Assembly: GCF_041381155.1 (NCBI RefSeq)
Contig: NC_091138.1
Coordinates: 33,101,604 to 33,165,603, forward strand
Source: Argopecten irradians
Taxonomy: Eukaryota > Mollusca > Bivalvia > Pectinida > Pectinidae
Direction: 5' to 3'
DNA: 64,000 bases
The translations under genes and the position numbers were made by a program. How positions within the stretch are numbered: position 1 is the first letter of the stretch; the number at the start of each line of letters is the position of its first letter. Positions 28,701 to 40,700 of the stretch are shown here, piece after piece. The notes below the pieces were generated by a model. That model searched no databases. It was given only the letters and a program-made list of their open reading frames with translations, and was not told where the DNA came from.

Positions 28701-31700
28701 CAGAAGTTGTGTTTTTGCTCCCTGTCTGCGGAAATTTTCTTTCACTAACAATATATTTTTAAAAATAATATCATTTACACTTATTCGGTTTGATATTTGA
28801 TGGTTTTGTGACGTTCTTTGTTATCATTTTTCTTTTGGGTACGGACTTAATGACACGAAAATAGGATAGCGATAATCATGTCCGCACAATTGTGTTTAGC
28901 CTGTGAATGATAAAAACCACCGCTTCTGTCGAGCCACCCCCGTATTTTCCATGAATTTAAACAAATTTACGCTTTGAACTTGATCATGTATCATGGTTCG
29001 TTATTTTTTCTATTATTTATTATATTTTCATTCACTCTATATTATAATCGTTAAAAAAACTTTTACCAGTGATTTGGAATATACAAGGGCCAGTTTTGAC
29101 AAGTTATAAGATATAGAAAAGAGAAATCGCTAAGTGAGTGTATATATGTTACTGACCTACTCCCTCTGTGTAGCACTGTGCTATAGACTGTGTGTATCCT
29201 GCACACATGATCGGGTTGTCATGGATATCGCTGGGTAAGTCGTCGTAACTAGTCACGCTACATAGTGGTATACACTTATCAAGGACACCTCTTGTCTTAC
29301 AACAACTTTCGTGGTTACGCCCATCTTTCAAACAAAAATTACATTTATTTATCAAAATAATACATGTACATATCTTGTGTTCGGGAAAAATTTTCAATTT
29401 AATATGCTATCGTAACAGACATATTTAATTTCAGGCCAACCTAATGACAAATTTTTATGCTGTTTTATGTTTTTTTCACGCTGATGTCATTCGTGACAAA
29501 ATAAATTTTCATGATTTCTTATCATCTGTGAAATACACATAATTTAATCATTTAATCACACATGGAAATGAGTTTACAGTACAAATTGAAATCATTAAGA
29601 AAGTGGTGATATTGCCAAACAGGCAAATCAGATTGTATCAAGTACTATAAACACATCAAACTTTTATTTTTCCAAAACCACAGAATTAACTTAATAAGAT
29701 TGATTTATGATGGACAAATGACCGGGATACTGACCTGAGCCACATATGAGCAGTGTGAGTATGTGGTCACTACATTCAAGGGCGAGGCCGAAGTCAATGT
29801 TGCCTTTGTAGTGGTCATAATCACACAGGGTTAAACACTTGGCTGGCATGTTTTTGTCTTTACAGCAGGCTAAAACAGACAACAAACACAAAATTGTTTT
29901 TGGATTGAAGTTCAGAAATGCATGTACAATTATTATGTCTATGAAGTTGTTATACATTGTACATATAGCTGTCAAGTTATCATACCTGTAAAGTTATACC
30001 TGTAAAGTTATCTTACCTGTAAAGTTATACCTGTAAAGTTATACCTGTAAAGTTATATACCTGTAAAGTTATACCTGTAAAGTTATCATACCTGTAAAGT
30101 TATACCTGTAAAGTTATCTTACCTGTAAAGTTATCATACCTGTAAAGTTATACCTGTAAAGTTATACCTGTAAAGTTATCCTGTAAAGTTAGCATACCTG
30201 TAAAGTTATACCTGTAAAGTTATACCTGTAAAGTTATCCTGTAAAGTTATCATACCTGTAAAGTTATACCTGTAAAGTTATCTTACCTGTAAAGTTATCA
30301 TACCTGTAAAGTTATACCTGTAAAGTTATACCTGTAAAGTTATCCTGTAAAGTTAGCATACCTGTAAAGTTATACCTGTAAAGTTATACCTGTAAAGTTA
30401 TCCTGTAAAGTTATCATACCTGTAAAGTTGTAGAAGAGATTCGGAGCGGTAGATGGTGTGGGTACGGGTGGAGAGACTGGTTTGGCTGAAACCACAATTA
30501 TATGAGAATTAATTTCAGTTATTTTCTTAAATCTATTGATACTAAATTTGGAATGACTTTAATAACTTGTAGTTATTGTTATTGACGAGTAATTTACTGT
30601 ATACTAATTCGCTATTGTTGTTACTAATGCATATCTAACATTATACTGATGCATAATTACATTTACAAACAGACTGAAAATATGATAACCTTAAGTTTCT
30701 TTACTTGATTTCGTTTATTTGCATATTGATTTGGGGCATTACTTTGTGCAATAATCCTTGAAAAGACAAATCCAAAGTTCCTTTTCTTGTCAGTGCCAAG
30801 AGCGCTTATTGGGTCTGATTCGGTTTACCTCTGCTACGTACCATAAGTAAGAAATCCTATAGATGATGTAGGTAGACTGGTGTAGTTTTGGTTTTTAGCC
30901 ACCACGAATGCTTCATACTGTGTAAGGGCCTGTAGGCCAATGATCACAGCCTGTGTGTTACCGACTATGGTCAGCTACAACAATTCAAACATTTATATAG
31001 ATGATCTTACATGAGTGGCCATGCGTGTAAAATGAAATCAAACAAGTTCATTACCATGATATGCCACTCACCTACAGGCTTATTTAATGAGGTTTATAAA
31101 TTAATTATTATAAAGCCACAAATGTAAGATTCTATTTATTACATAACTAGTATTAATTAAAATAAATTTCAAAGACAAAACTTTCAATTTGGTTCCTATA
31201 TGTTGCTCAGATGTGGTGTTTCTATCTGCGATGATAATCATATGCTACGTCATATATTGATGGTATCCCAAAATCAACATATTGTGTACATATAAAAAGT
31301 TTAGCAAAATAATTAATTGGTAACTGTTTATGAATCAAAGATAACAGAAAAATGACAATGAATAAAATACAGACGAAGGATGAAAAATGTTTTAAATATC
31401 CCACGAAATAGTACATGAACTAGCAAAGTTTGCCACAAGAAGAATACCTTCTGATAATTTCCTCCAGGTGGAAATATTGGCCTGTAGAAGAGATCGTAGG
31501 AAGTTGTTTGCGCAGGGCCAGACTTTTCCCACGAAAATTCAGCTGAATTCCACTCCAACTTTACAAGTTTGAACTGATTCGGAGCCCCGGGGATGATATC
31601 TAAATACCACACAGACAAACGGTAAGAAACAGTCATTTTGGTATACTGTACAGCTGGTAATTTTTGTGGGGGATGGCATTTTTTTACGATTGTGCAGAAC

Positions 31701-34700
31701 ATTGTGATGATAGTAGGAAATTTGTGTAATGTGTAATAAAAGATGAGTAAATCAGATTCTTTTTATAAACAATCTCAAGATTTCAATTCACTTAATAATA
31801 TCTTAATTTCCTGTTCTAAGCCAAAATCAACAAATTAGATGCTTAAATATCATGATATAATAGATGAAAAATATACTAGACCTTACATGGGAGTTAGGTT
31901 TGATGAATTTAATTATTATTGTAGTAAGCTAATCACAGCCAGTACTCTATTTTTTAAATGATCCTCTATCTTATATCAGTATTGTCAGTATGATATTATA
32001 ATCCTTCTTATAAGACATTATAAGGAAGCACTAAGAACACCAACCTCTGCCTTCCTCTATACACCCATCTATAACAGCCATCCTCATGATACATTGGGTC
32101 AGGTTCCAGGAAAAGGTCACTCCGTCACCACCACAGAAACCAAAACAATGTTCTGGGACGTGCATTCTCGCACAGCAGGCAGACTGGTCTCTCTCACCTG
32201 AAGGATAATCCGTTTAATACTTGAAAGCCCATTTTGTAGACTTAAATGTTACCCGAGATCTAATACATGTACTAGAAATGTTAGTAAAATTTAGTGGCTC
32301 ATCAATATCTCCTCCATCGGCCACTCCAGCCAGTCTACATTTTAATGCCAAAATAAAATCTGCAGGGCTTATTTCTAGTTTAAAGAACATAGCACAGGGC
32401 GTTTTGAACTGGGAATTTTACAATGTAAGTGGTGAAATTGGGAATCGTATAAACATACTGTAAGTTCAATATTTCTAATGAAAACTGATTCATGATTTTT
32501 CTTACATGTTTTATGGTTTCATATCTACATAAACTTTTAATCTGAATTATGAATTGGGGAATTTAGCAACAAATTGGGTAAAAATATGGCAAACATCAAT
32601 TGAGATCATACATAACTATATGTGTATAGCAATAATATTAAACCAGGTGTCCTACCTGCGTAACAAGCCAGTACGTTGTTGAAATCTTCACTACAGGTAC
32701 CCAGAACTACGCTCGGATCCAACTGGCCCATCACATCTGACTTACAGAGTAGGTTCTGACAGTCAGGTTTGACAGCTCGCCGACCGCAACACTCTGTAAT
32801 ACACACAAACACATATGATTGAGTACAGCACCTACTATCAAATGTTCTAATTATAACTTCAATTAAATCAATGATGATTTTTTTTCAGCTTAATTATTTC
32901 TTTGTTCCCTTAGAACTGTGGAAAAGAACCAATTATAGAGTCTATATAATTGCCAGAAAAATCCTTTCAGTACTTCCTGTGAGATAGTAACAAACTTTCA
33001 ATCGTCAATAGCCAAAATAGCAGCTAGTAATAAATTGCCACATTGCATTCAAATCAGTTCCAAAATAGGTCATGTATCCATGCACAACATGGATCAAGTG
33101 AAGTCTAATTCTGTACAAATAATGGAAACACATGCCTTGCGACACCAGGCTAAAATTATGTCACAAGTAGAAATAATTTTGTTTTTTTGAATTTTGATTC
33201 TATTTTTTAGTTGGATTTCCTCAAAATTACACTACTTAATATCAATCAATAAAAATAGAAATATTTACCATAAATGGTTTCATTCTTTGTCAGAGCTGCG
33301 GTGGCTAAAATACAAAATAAAAAGATATACATGTCAAGACCCAAAAATCTCCAAAATAAAATATTTAAGCGGTAACCAAATATCCGGTATCACAACGTCC
33401 AAAAAAGCATATCACAACATGTCAAGGGGAACCTCCTTATGAAATTTGAGACACATCCCCTGCACTTTTTGAAAATAGCGGCTATTAAATTCATGGTCCC
33501 CAAAATAATAAATCCACATCACAAGAATCGGCCATTCATCCCAAAACTAAATATGCATAACTGAGGGAACCTGAAATATGAAATTAAGATTCACTTTTTG
33601 AGAAATCAAACAAAATAAAATGCACAACAAGGTCCTGAAAAGAATACAGGGGTCCTAGGGAACCTGTATATGAAATTTGAGAAAAGATCCCTTCTGCACT
33701 TTTGAGAAATAGCGGTAACAAACTTTAACTATCAAAATCCAAGATGGCCAACTGTCGGCCCATCTTGTCGAACGATCGGAGTCCCAAAATGCACTATGCA
33801 CAACTAGGGTCCTAGGGGAACCTGTATATGAATTTGAGAGAAAGATCCCTTCAGTACTTTCTGAGAAATAGCGGAATTGTTAACGGACGGAAGGACGGAA
33901 GGACGGACGGACAACGGACCACGGACGAAAGGCGATTTGAATAGCCCACCATCTGATGATGGTGGGCTAAAAATCCACATCAAGAATATTCATACTAATA
34001 TGAGGAAGATTAAGATTCACTCATATTTTCAAATCTGAAACAGCTGTTTGTTTGCCATGTGTTTGTCGGATTACTCCTAAAGTTGGTGTGGGCTATGTAA
34101 TAACAGAGTGGGTTATGGTGTCATGTCATATTATTACAACTAGCCCTCAACCAAAAAAAATGAGTAAGTTTGTAAATCTTTACTCTACATCATAAATTTA
34201 ACAAATGTAAGAGCTTACCATCCCTTGTGGTGGCGTAAACAAAAGCCGATGGCTGACTCGATCCATGGTCTGTGATGGCATTCACATAGATCACATATTC
34301 CGTGTTCCTTTGCAAGTTTGACACAGAAAAAAGGGTATCATGCTTGTCAATCAAAGGGGTCTGAAAAGAGAATATTATCAAATAAGTTAAGCAGGGGATA
34401 CTTTTTCTGTATATTTTACTAACTAAATTGTAGGTATTAAGTAGGTATTAAGTCATTCCCGACATTCTGTTAGGTAGATATACTAGTAGAGGATTTGGCC
34501 ACCTTGGGGTCAGCCCGTTCATTTGTATAATTTTAATTCCTCAATCCATATATTCCATATTTGCATATTACAAAGTTATCTGCCCTTAAAGATGCTCCAC
34601 CGCCGACAGAGCATAAATGGCATTCATCATTTGAATAATAATTGGCGTGTAATCTATTTGTCAGCAATGGAGCATCTTTAAGGGTAGGTATTGATTGTGT

Positions 34701-37700
34701 TTGCGAGTGCAACATCATAATTTTCATAGACAACAACGTCAATTTCGCTCACAAACAATGTCGTCACCATGGATACCTACCCATAAGGGAGGTAACTCAG
34801 TAATTTGCAAAGACGAAATAAGAATCTCCCTGATAATATTTGGTTAAATGCTTTAATATCAGGGGCTCTAAATAAGAAGTTGATTGAATATTGAAGACCC
34901 ACAGCATGGCATTATTATAAATGCTCGCCTTGGTCCTGCTGACCTAAGCTAACTATATAAGTTAGAATACAGACCATACAACACTTCAGGGTTTGAATGG
35001 TTGTGAACAATATTGATAAAAACATTGACTTTGTATGGTACTTACACTGAAGAAGGCGCTATCACTGCCACTGACTTTGTAATGGATTCTGTAGGATGTA
35101 ACAATATCACTGTTGTCCAATGGTTTCTGCCAAGTCACCAGAATGGAGTCGTATTGGGAGGTGGCCACAGCAGACACAGACACTGGAGGACTTGGCAACA
35201 AAACTAAAATAAAGAAGCTACATGTATCACTGACTCCAGACAACACAACTGAAATATCAAGCAAGTTACCAATATTTTGATTCATTTATATTTTACAATT
35301 ATAGCTGTGTGTGCACTTAGCAGTTCTGTCACCAGCCTCAAAATTGTTACCTCTTTACCGACTAAACAGCCTCCCATCCACACATAACAAAATTTAAAGG
35401 TAAATATAAATTATTAATTAATAACTGATAGGTAAAACACACAACTAAATTAAATGTCATCTTCATGACAATCTGGTTTTCTTCTTTAATATACTGAAAA
35501 TTTACCTGGTAATTGCAATGACAAACTTAAACAAGCAAAATTGCAAAATACTGAAAGAATTATCAATAACAAACCTCTTCCTTGCTCGACACATGCAAAC
35601 ATATCCATGACATGATTGAGACAGGAAAGGTATGAGTCGTCAGCGTTGGCAGGAAGTTGTCCAAGACACAGATCCAGGCACTTGTTTGGCACGAGTCTTC
35701 TCTTACAACAAGCAGCATGGTTCTTACCCTCTGGATACGGAATTTGGTATTAGTATGGCTACCAATTTACACTTTACTGGTAAAGGTCACAAGATCACAA
35801 CATATGCTTCATTACAAATATCAGGTCTCTTGGCAACCAAATTAATGGGGAAACCATAATTTCTAACATATAGCCTATATGACCCTTTGATATTGATTGA
35901 TAGTCAAGGTCATTCATTAAAACATTATCTCCAAGGTCTCTTGGCAACCAAATAATGGGGAAACTGTAAATTTATAACGTATAGCCTATTATATGACCCC
36001 TTTGACATTGAATGATAGTCAAGGTCATCCATTAGAAAAATATCTTAAGTCTTTAAGCAAGTGAGAAATAGTTTGAAGGTTTTAGCCCTGTGACCTTGAA
36101 TGAATTTTAATAACAGGCCTTAATAATTCATTGAAAAAATGTCAAAATGAATGCAACATATAGCAAAACTATTGATCACCACCAACCTGAGGCACATTTG
36201 AGGATCTTAAATAAGTCTGTACTACAGGCGGTAGCTGCGTCAAATCCCACAGCGACGGAGTAGGGATTACAGGCTGGCATACAGGCGCTGGAAACACTCT
36301 CCGATACACAACAGTCTTTAAGAAAGTACATAAAAGTATATAAATAGACAATCTTTTGTAAAAACATTCTGAATTCTTTTAGAATGTTCTCCATCCGATT
36401 GATATACAATGGGAATAATTCATGTACCACGCGATACCCAATAACGTTTTTGTGAGACTACTGTTTCTAATGATGATAGAATGACGTCAAAAGATTATAT
36501 CCTGTGCTTAAACGTCATTTCAGCAGGAAAATTACAAAAAGTTACGTTCCATCACCACTGGAGATACTAGTCCTGTACAAATGTTATCAGGTATCACGTT
36601 GTACATGAATTAGTCCTATTACTATCAACATTAATTGCATGTATTGAAGAGAATTTTTTTCTTGATGAAACAAATAACCAGGTAAGAAGAATAATTGAAA
36701 TTTATGTCAAGTACAAAATCTTCTTGATTTTTTTCCCTTTGATTTATCCCAAAATTCCTTCCTAAGACCCCATCACATGTGGTCTGTATGCTTTTGGGCA
36801 AAATTAACTTGTAATGGTCACCAGCTGAAGTGTGATCACAATTTACGATACAAGTATGTAGCTTACAAATTTACCTGTAAAGTTGAAGTTTTGGCTCACA
36901 TCCGGTGCAGTCGGAGGTGCTGATTTCTCTACAAATTCAAATATCAAAATGTTAGAACAGTAGACGACTAAAATAAAGTATTTCTTCTGTCAGTAAAATA
37001 CCTGGTTTAGATGTTTGTTGGCCATTATAGTAATTTTAAGCAGTTTTTACCAGCCTATGTGATCATCTCTGTATACAGACCATTTTAACAAGGCGACCTT
37101 TTTGGGGTTCCATAGAGGTGATTTAAACATAATACGACCTGTGGATAAGGACAACTAAATTAGCTATATAAACACAATTTTGCTCTGTGAAATTGGTGAA
37201 GATCTTTATAGACAGGTTTGAGATCTGTAATACTCTTCCATCATTGAAGAATACAAAGATTCTAATATATCTGGATCTTGAAAAGATGTTTTTGAAAAGT
37301 CTCTTATAATTTGACCATTGTTGCCACCCTCATCAGCCCTAGTTCGTTCCAAGGAATTTTGACAAGGCAGCATTATCTCTGTCAGTCACTTACTATTTGG
37401 CAAGTGGATAAAATATTGACACTTGATACACCTGTAATTTTCACCTGTGATATTAAGAACATGTACAGCAGAGATGTCCGTTCCATTTATAGAACATTTG
37501 TAGTGTCCCTGGTCCTCTTCCTGCAGACTACTTATCACAAGTGTATACCAACTGTACTGACCAGAGTCTGTAGAAAAGTCAACATATTTGTTAGAATGAC
37601 AATCTGATTAAAATACAGATCCTTATAAACACTCTGTTTAATAGAGGATCTGATAACATCCAATGAGTAATAAATAAGAAAATAAATACATTTTCTAAAT

Positions 37701-40700
37701 AGTACTACAATACTACATCAATTGAAAACGCCATTTCATTCCAGTATACATATACATTAAGCTTTGTTGTGCTCTTTGGGCGAAATGACTATATACATAA
37801 AAATAATTCTTACAGCTTTTTCAAACTATTTCGTTTCTAGCAGCAGTAGTTTGATTGGCCATTTCCAAAGGTCACCAGAATGTGACCCCTATTGGGATGT
37901 TGTCAGATCCTCTTAATAATGGATCTGTGTTTTGATCAGATTGTTAGAATAACTGCTGGATTATCTTAGGAAAAGAATACTTGAGTACACTGAATCATTT
38001 AATTTAGATAGTCAAATTAGATTTTTTTTTTTTCAAAATTTAATAAATGTCAATAATTCTTGACTGATTGTCAGAATTTTAAGTCACCTATTTATCAGTA
38101 AGAGAATTTAGAAGGAGGGGTTAGGGAAAAGGATAATTTCTTTTAAATTCAATACAACTCTAGCTTTACTGGCTGTTGGAGTTATCTGTGAACTGACCTG
38201 CTGGTTGCTGGATACTATAGCGACTCTCAACACCCTGCTCTATCAACACTTTCAGGCCAGTAGAAATCATAGCATCATGGTCCACAAACTCCCATATCAC
38301 CTTTAGAACAATAGATTCTTAATTAGAAATAAGGTAATTAATTGTATATTTTCTTATATAAAATATTCAATTCACTCAGTATACCCAGTAATTAATATGG
38401 GTATTACATTTTCATGATTATCATTGGGTGAATATATTTAACATACCTTTATAACCTGAATGAAAAATTTTAATTTGTAAAAAGTGAATTTTAATACTTG
38501 TTTTTAGTCAAGATTGTTAAAATATTTACCTGCAAAACTAACTATCTTTACAGTATGCATAGACCCAACCAAATTTTATAAAAGATTTTAACATATTTGA
38601 TATAATTGAACTATAAACACAAAGTGTGCAGTGAGTCATATTTCACTATGAAACGGTAACTATAAGGTACTGACATTTAAATGTTTTAGTATACATACAG
38701 TGTTTGATCCTAAGTTCATCACTTTGCAATCCATTCTTATCGTACTTCCAACATCAGCATTATGTTGTAGGGAACTGGATGAATCTATCACAGGCACGGC
38801 AAGTACAATAAGGCCTGCAAACAAACATTAAATATGTAATAATACTATACGCGGTGGCCAAGTGGTTAAGATGTCCCGACATATAACCACAAGCCCTCCA
38901 CCTCTGGGGTGAGAGTTCGAATCCCAAGTGGAGCAGTTGCCAGTTGCTGACTGCAGGTCAGTGGTTTTTCTCCTGGTACTCCGGCTTTCCTCCATCAACA
39001 AACCTGGCACGTCCTTAAATGACATTGGCTGTTAATAGGACATTTAACTAATAAAACCAAACTATATATGACTTCTTCAGGGATCTTCCACTCTGAACTT
39101 TCAAAGAACTTTCCTACTCAAATACCACAACCAATACTTTTTCAGACTTAGCCCTTAAGCTGGCTCAGATAGCCCTATATATAAGATACTCATACAGCTT
39201 AATACATTTACTATATAAAATTTATGAACTATACATATTTAATTTATTTCTACTCATATATCCTCATCAAACTAAGTAATTATTTCTATTGTAACATTCA
39301 TGTTTCAATGGTAACAGAAAAAATGCAAAAAATGAAAACCTAAAAATAGCAAAAGGCACTACTAGACCATAAGACCAATGTGTGTATGAAGTTTCGTGGA
39401 AATATCTCTACTGGTTTTAGAGTTATGCTCCGGAAACCATTCGTACGGACGGACGGACGGGCGGACGGAACCCATTTGTATACCCCCCGCCAACTTCGTT
39501 GGGCGAGGGATAATTAATTTATCGCATGGAATCAGAGAGATTATCTGTATTGACAATTTTAAAGTCCCGTAACTCTCGCAAATATTGACGGATTTTGTCC
39601 AATATCGAACTCATCTGAGCTCTCAATGATCTATAGCAATATACCAATTTCGGATAAAATCGGACAATAAATACTAAAGTTATTGCTTGGAAACCTTTTT
39701 CCCGACACTCACACCGACATATATATACCTGGTAGTGATACAGTCGAAACTCGTTATCTGGAAATTCAATTGACTTACGAAAAAAATTCGACTCATCCGG
39801 ATTTCGACTCAAACATAATGTCATTCGGTTCGGTCAGAATGTGGTTTTCAACATTCTTACCTTATGACTATTACAGCCAGGTACATGCCTATTACCGTGA
39901 TTAGCATATTATCGTGATTTTCCAACTGATAAGGTTTGTATTAAATCTTTTTAGTTGAACTGGTTGTTCAAAATAAACAAAAACAGCCCAGGAATTGACT
40001 TTGACTCAACCGGAGTTTTGAGTCATCGAAATTCGAGTCATCTGATCTTAAAATACATACACAAAGAAGGACAAAAAAAGGGACTTAAAAATTAATTCGA
40101 CTCAACCGGAATTTCGACTCAAGCGATTTTGAGATAACGAGTTTCGACTGTACCTTTGTAACGCCCTTACGTTGCAGGTGACACAAACCATACCAGTATG
40201 TGTGGCTCTTGTGTTGCAGACGACACATTAATGTATAACCTTAAGTTCGAAATCCTCTGACAAAATCAAACATCACATTATATCTACATGTAATCTAATA
40301 CGAATTGTATATAAGGAAATAAGTTAGAAAGGAAAAGTCATGATAATATGGCACACAAATATTACCTAGAATGTATGACAGGCATACATACCTAAAAACT
40401 TATCATTTAAATAAGGATAAAGCTAAAATAAAAACAAAAGTTGTAAATGGAAAATGTAGTCTGACAATTAATATGACAAATCACCTTGTCAGGTAAATAC
40501 ATGTTTTCATGTACCTATATTAATGCATAAATATGATTATATTATATTAATAACCAGATAACATGTAATTTAATAACCTCAATGTCTAGAAAAAAAATAA
40601 TCTGATATTTTTTTTGCAACTAGATTTTGAGTGCTGTTTATGTTGACTATGTACACATTTATTATAACTTACCAAAATGAAATAATATGGCCAACAATAG

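Noticed and set aside
38851-38925. Possible functional tRNA gene
   Set aside because: A and B boxes are present, but the folding arms are poor and the sequence continues into a SINE body and A-rich tail.
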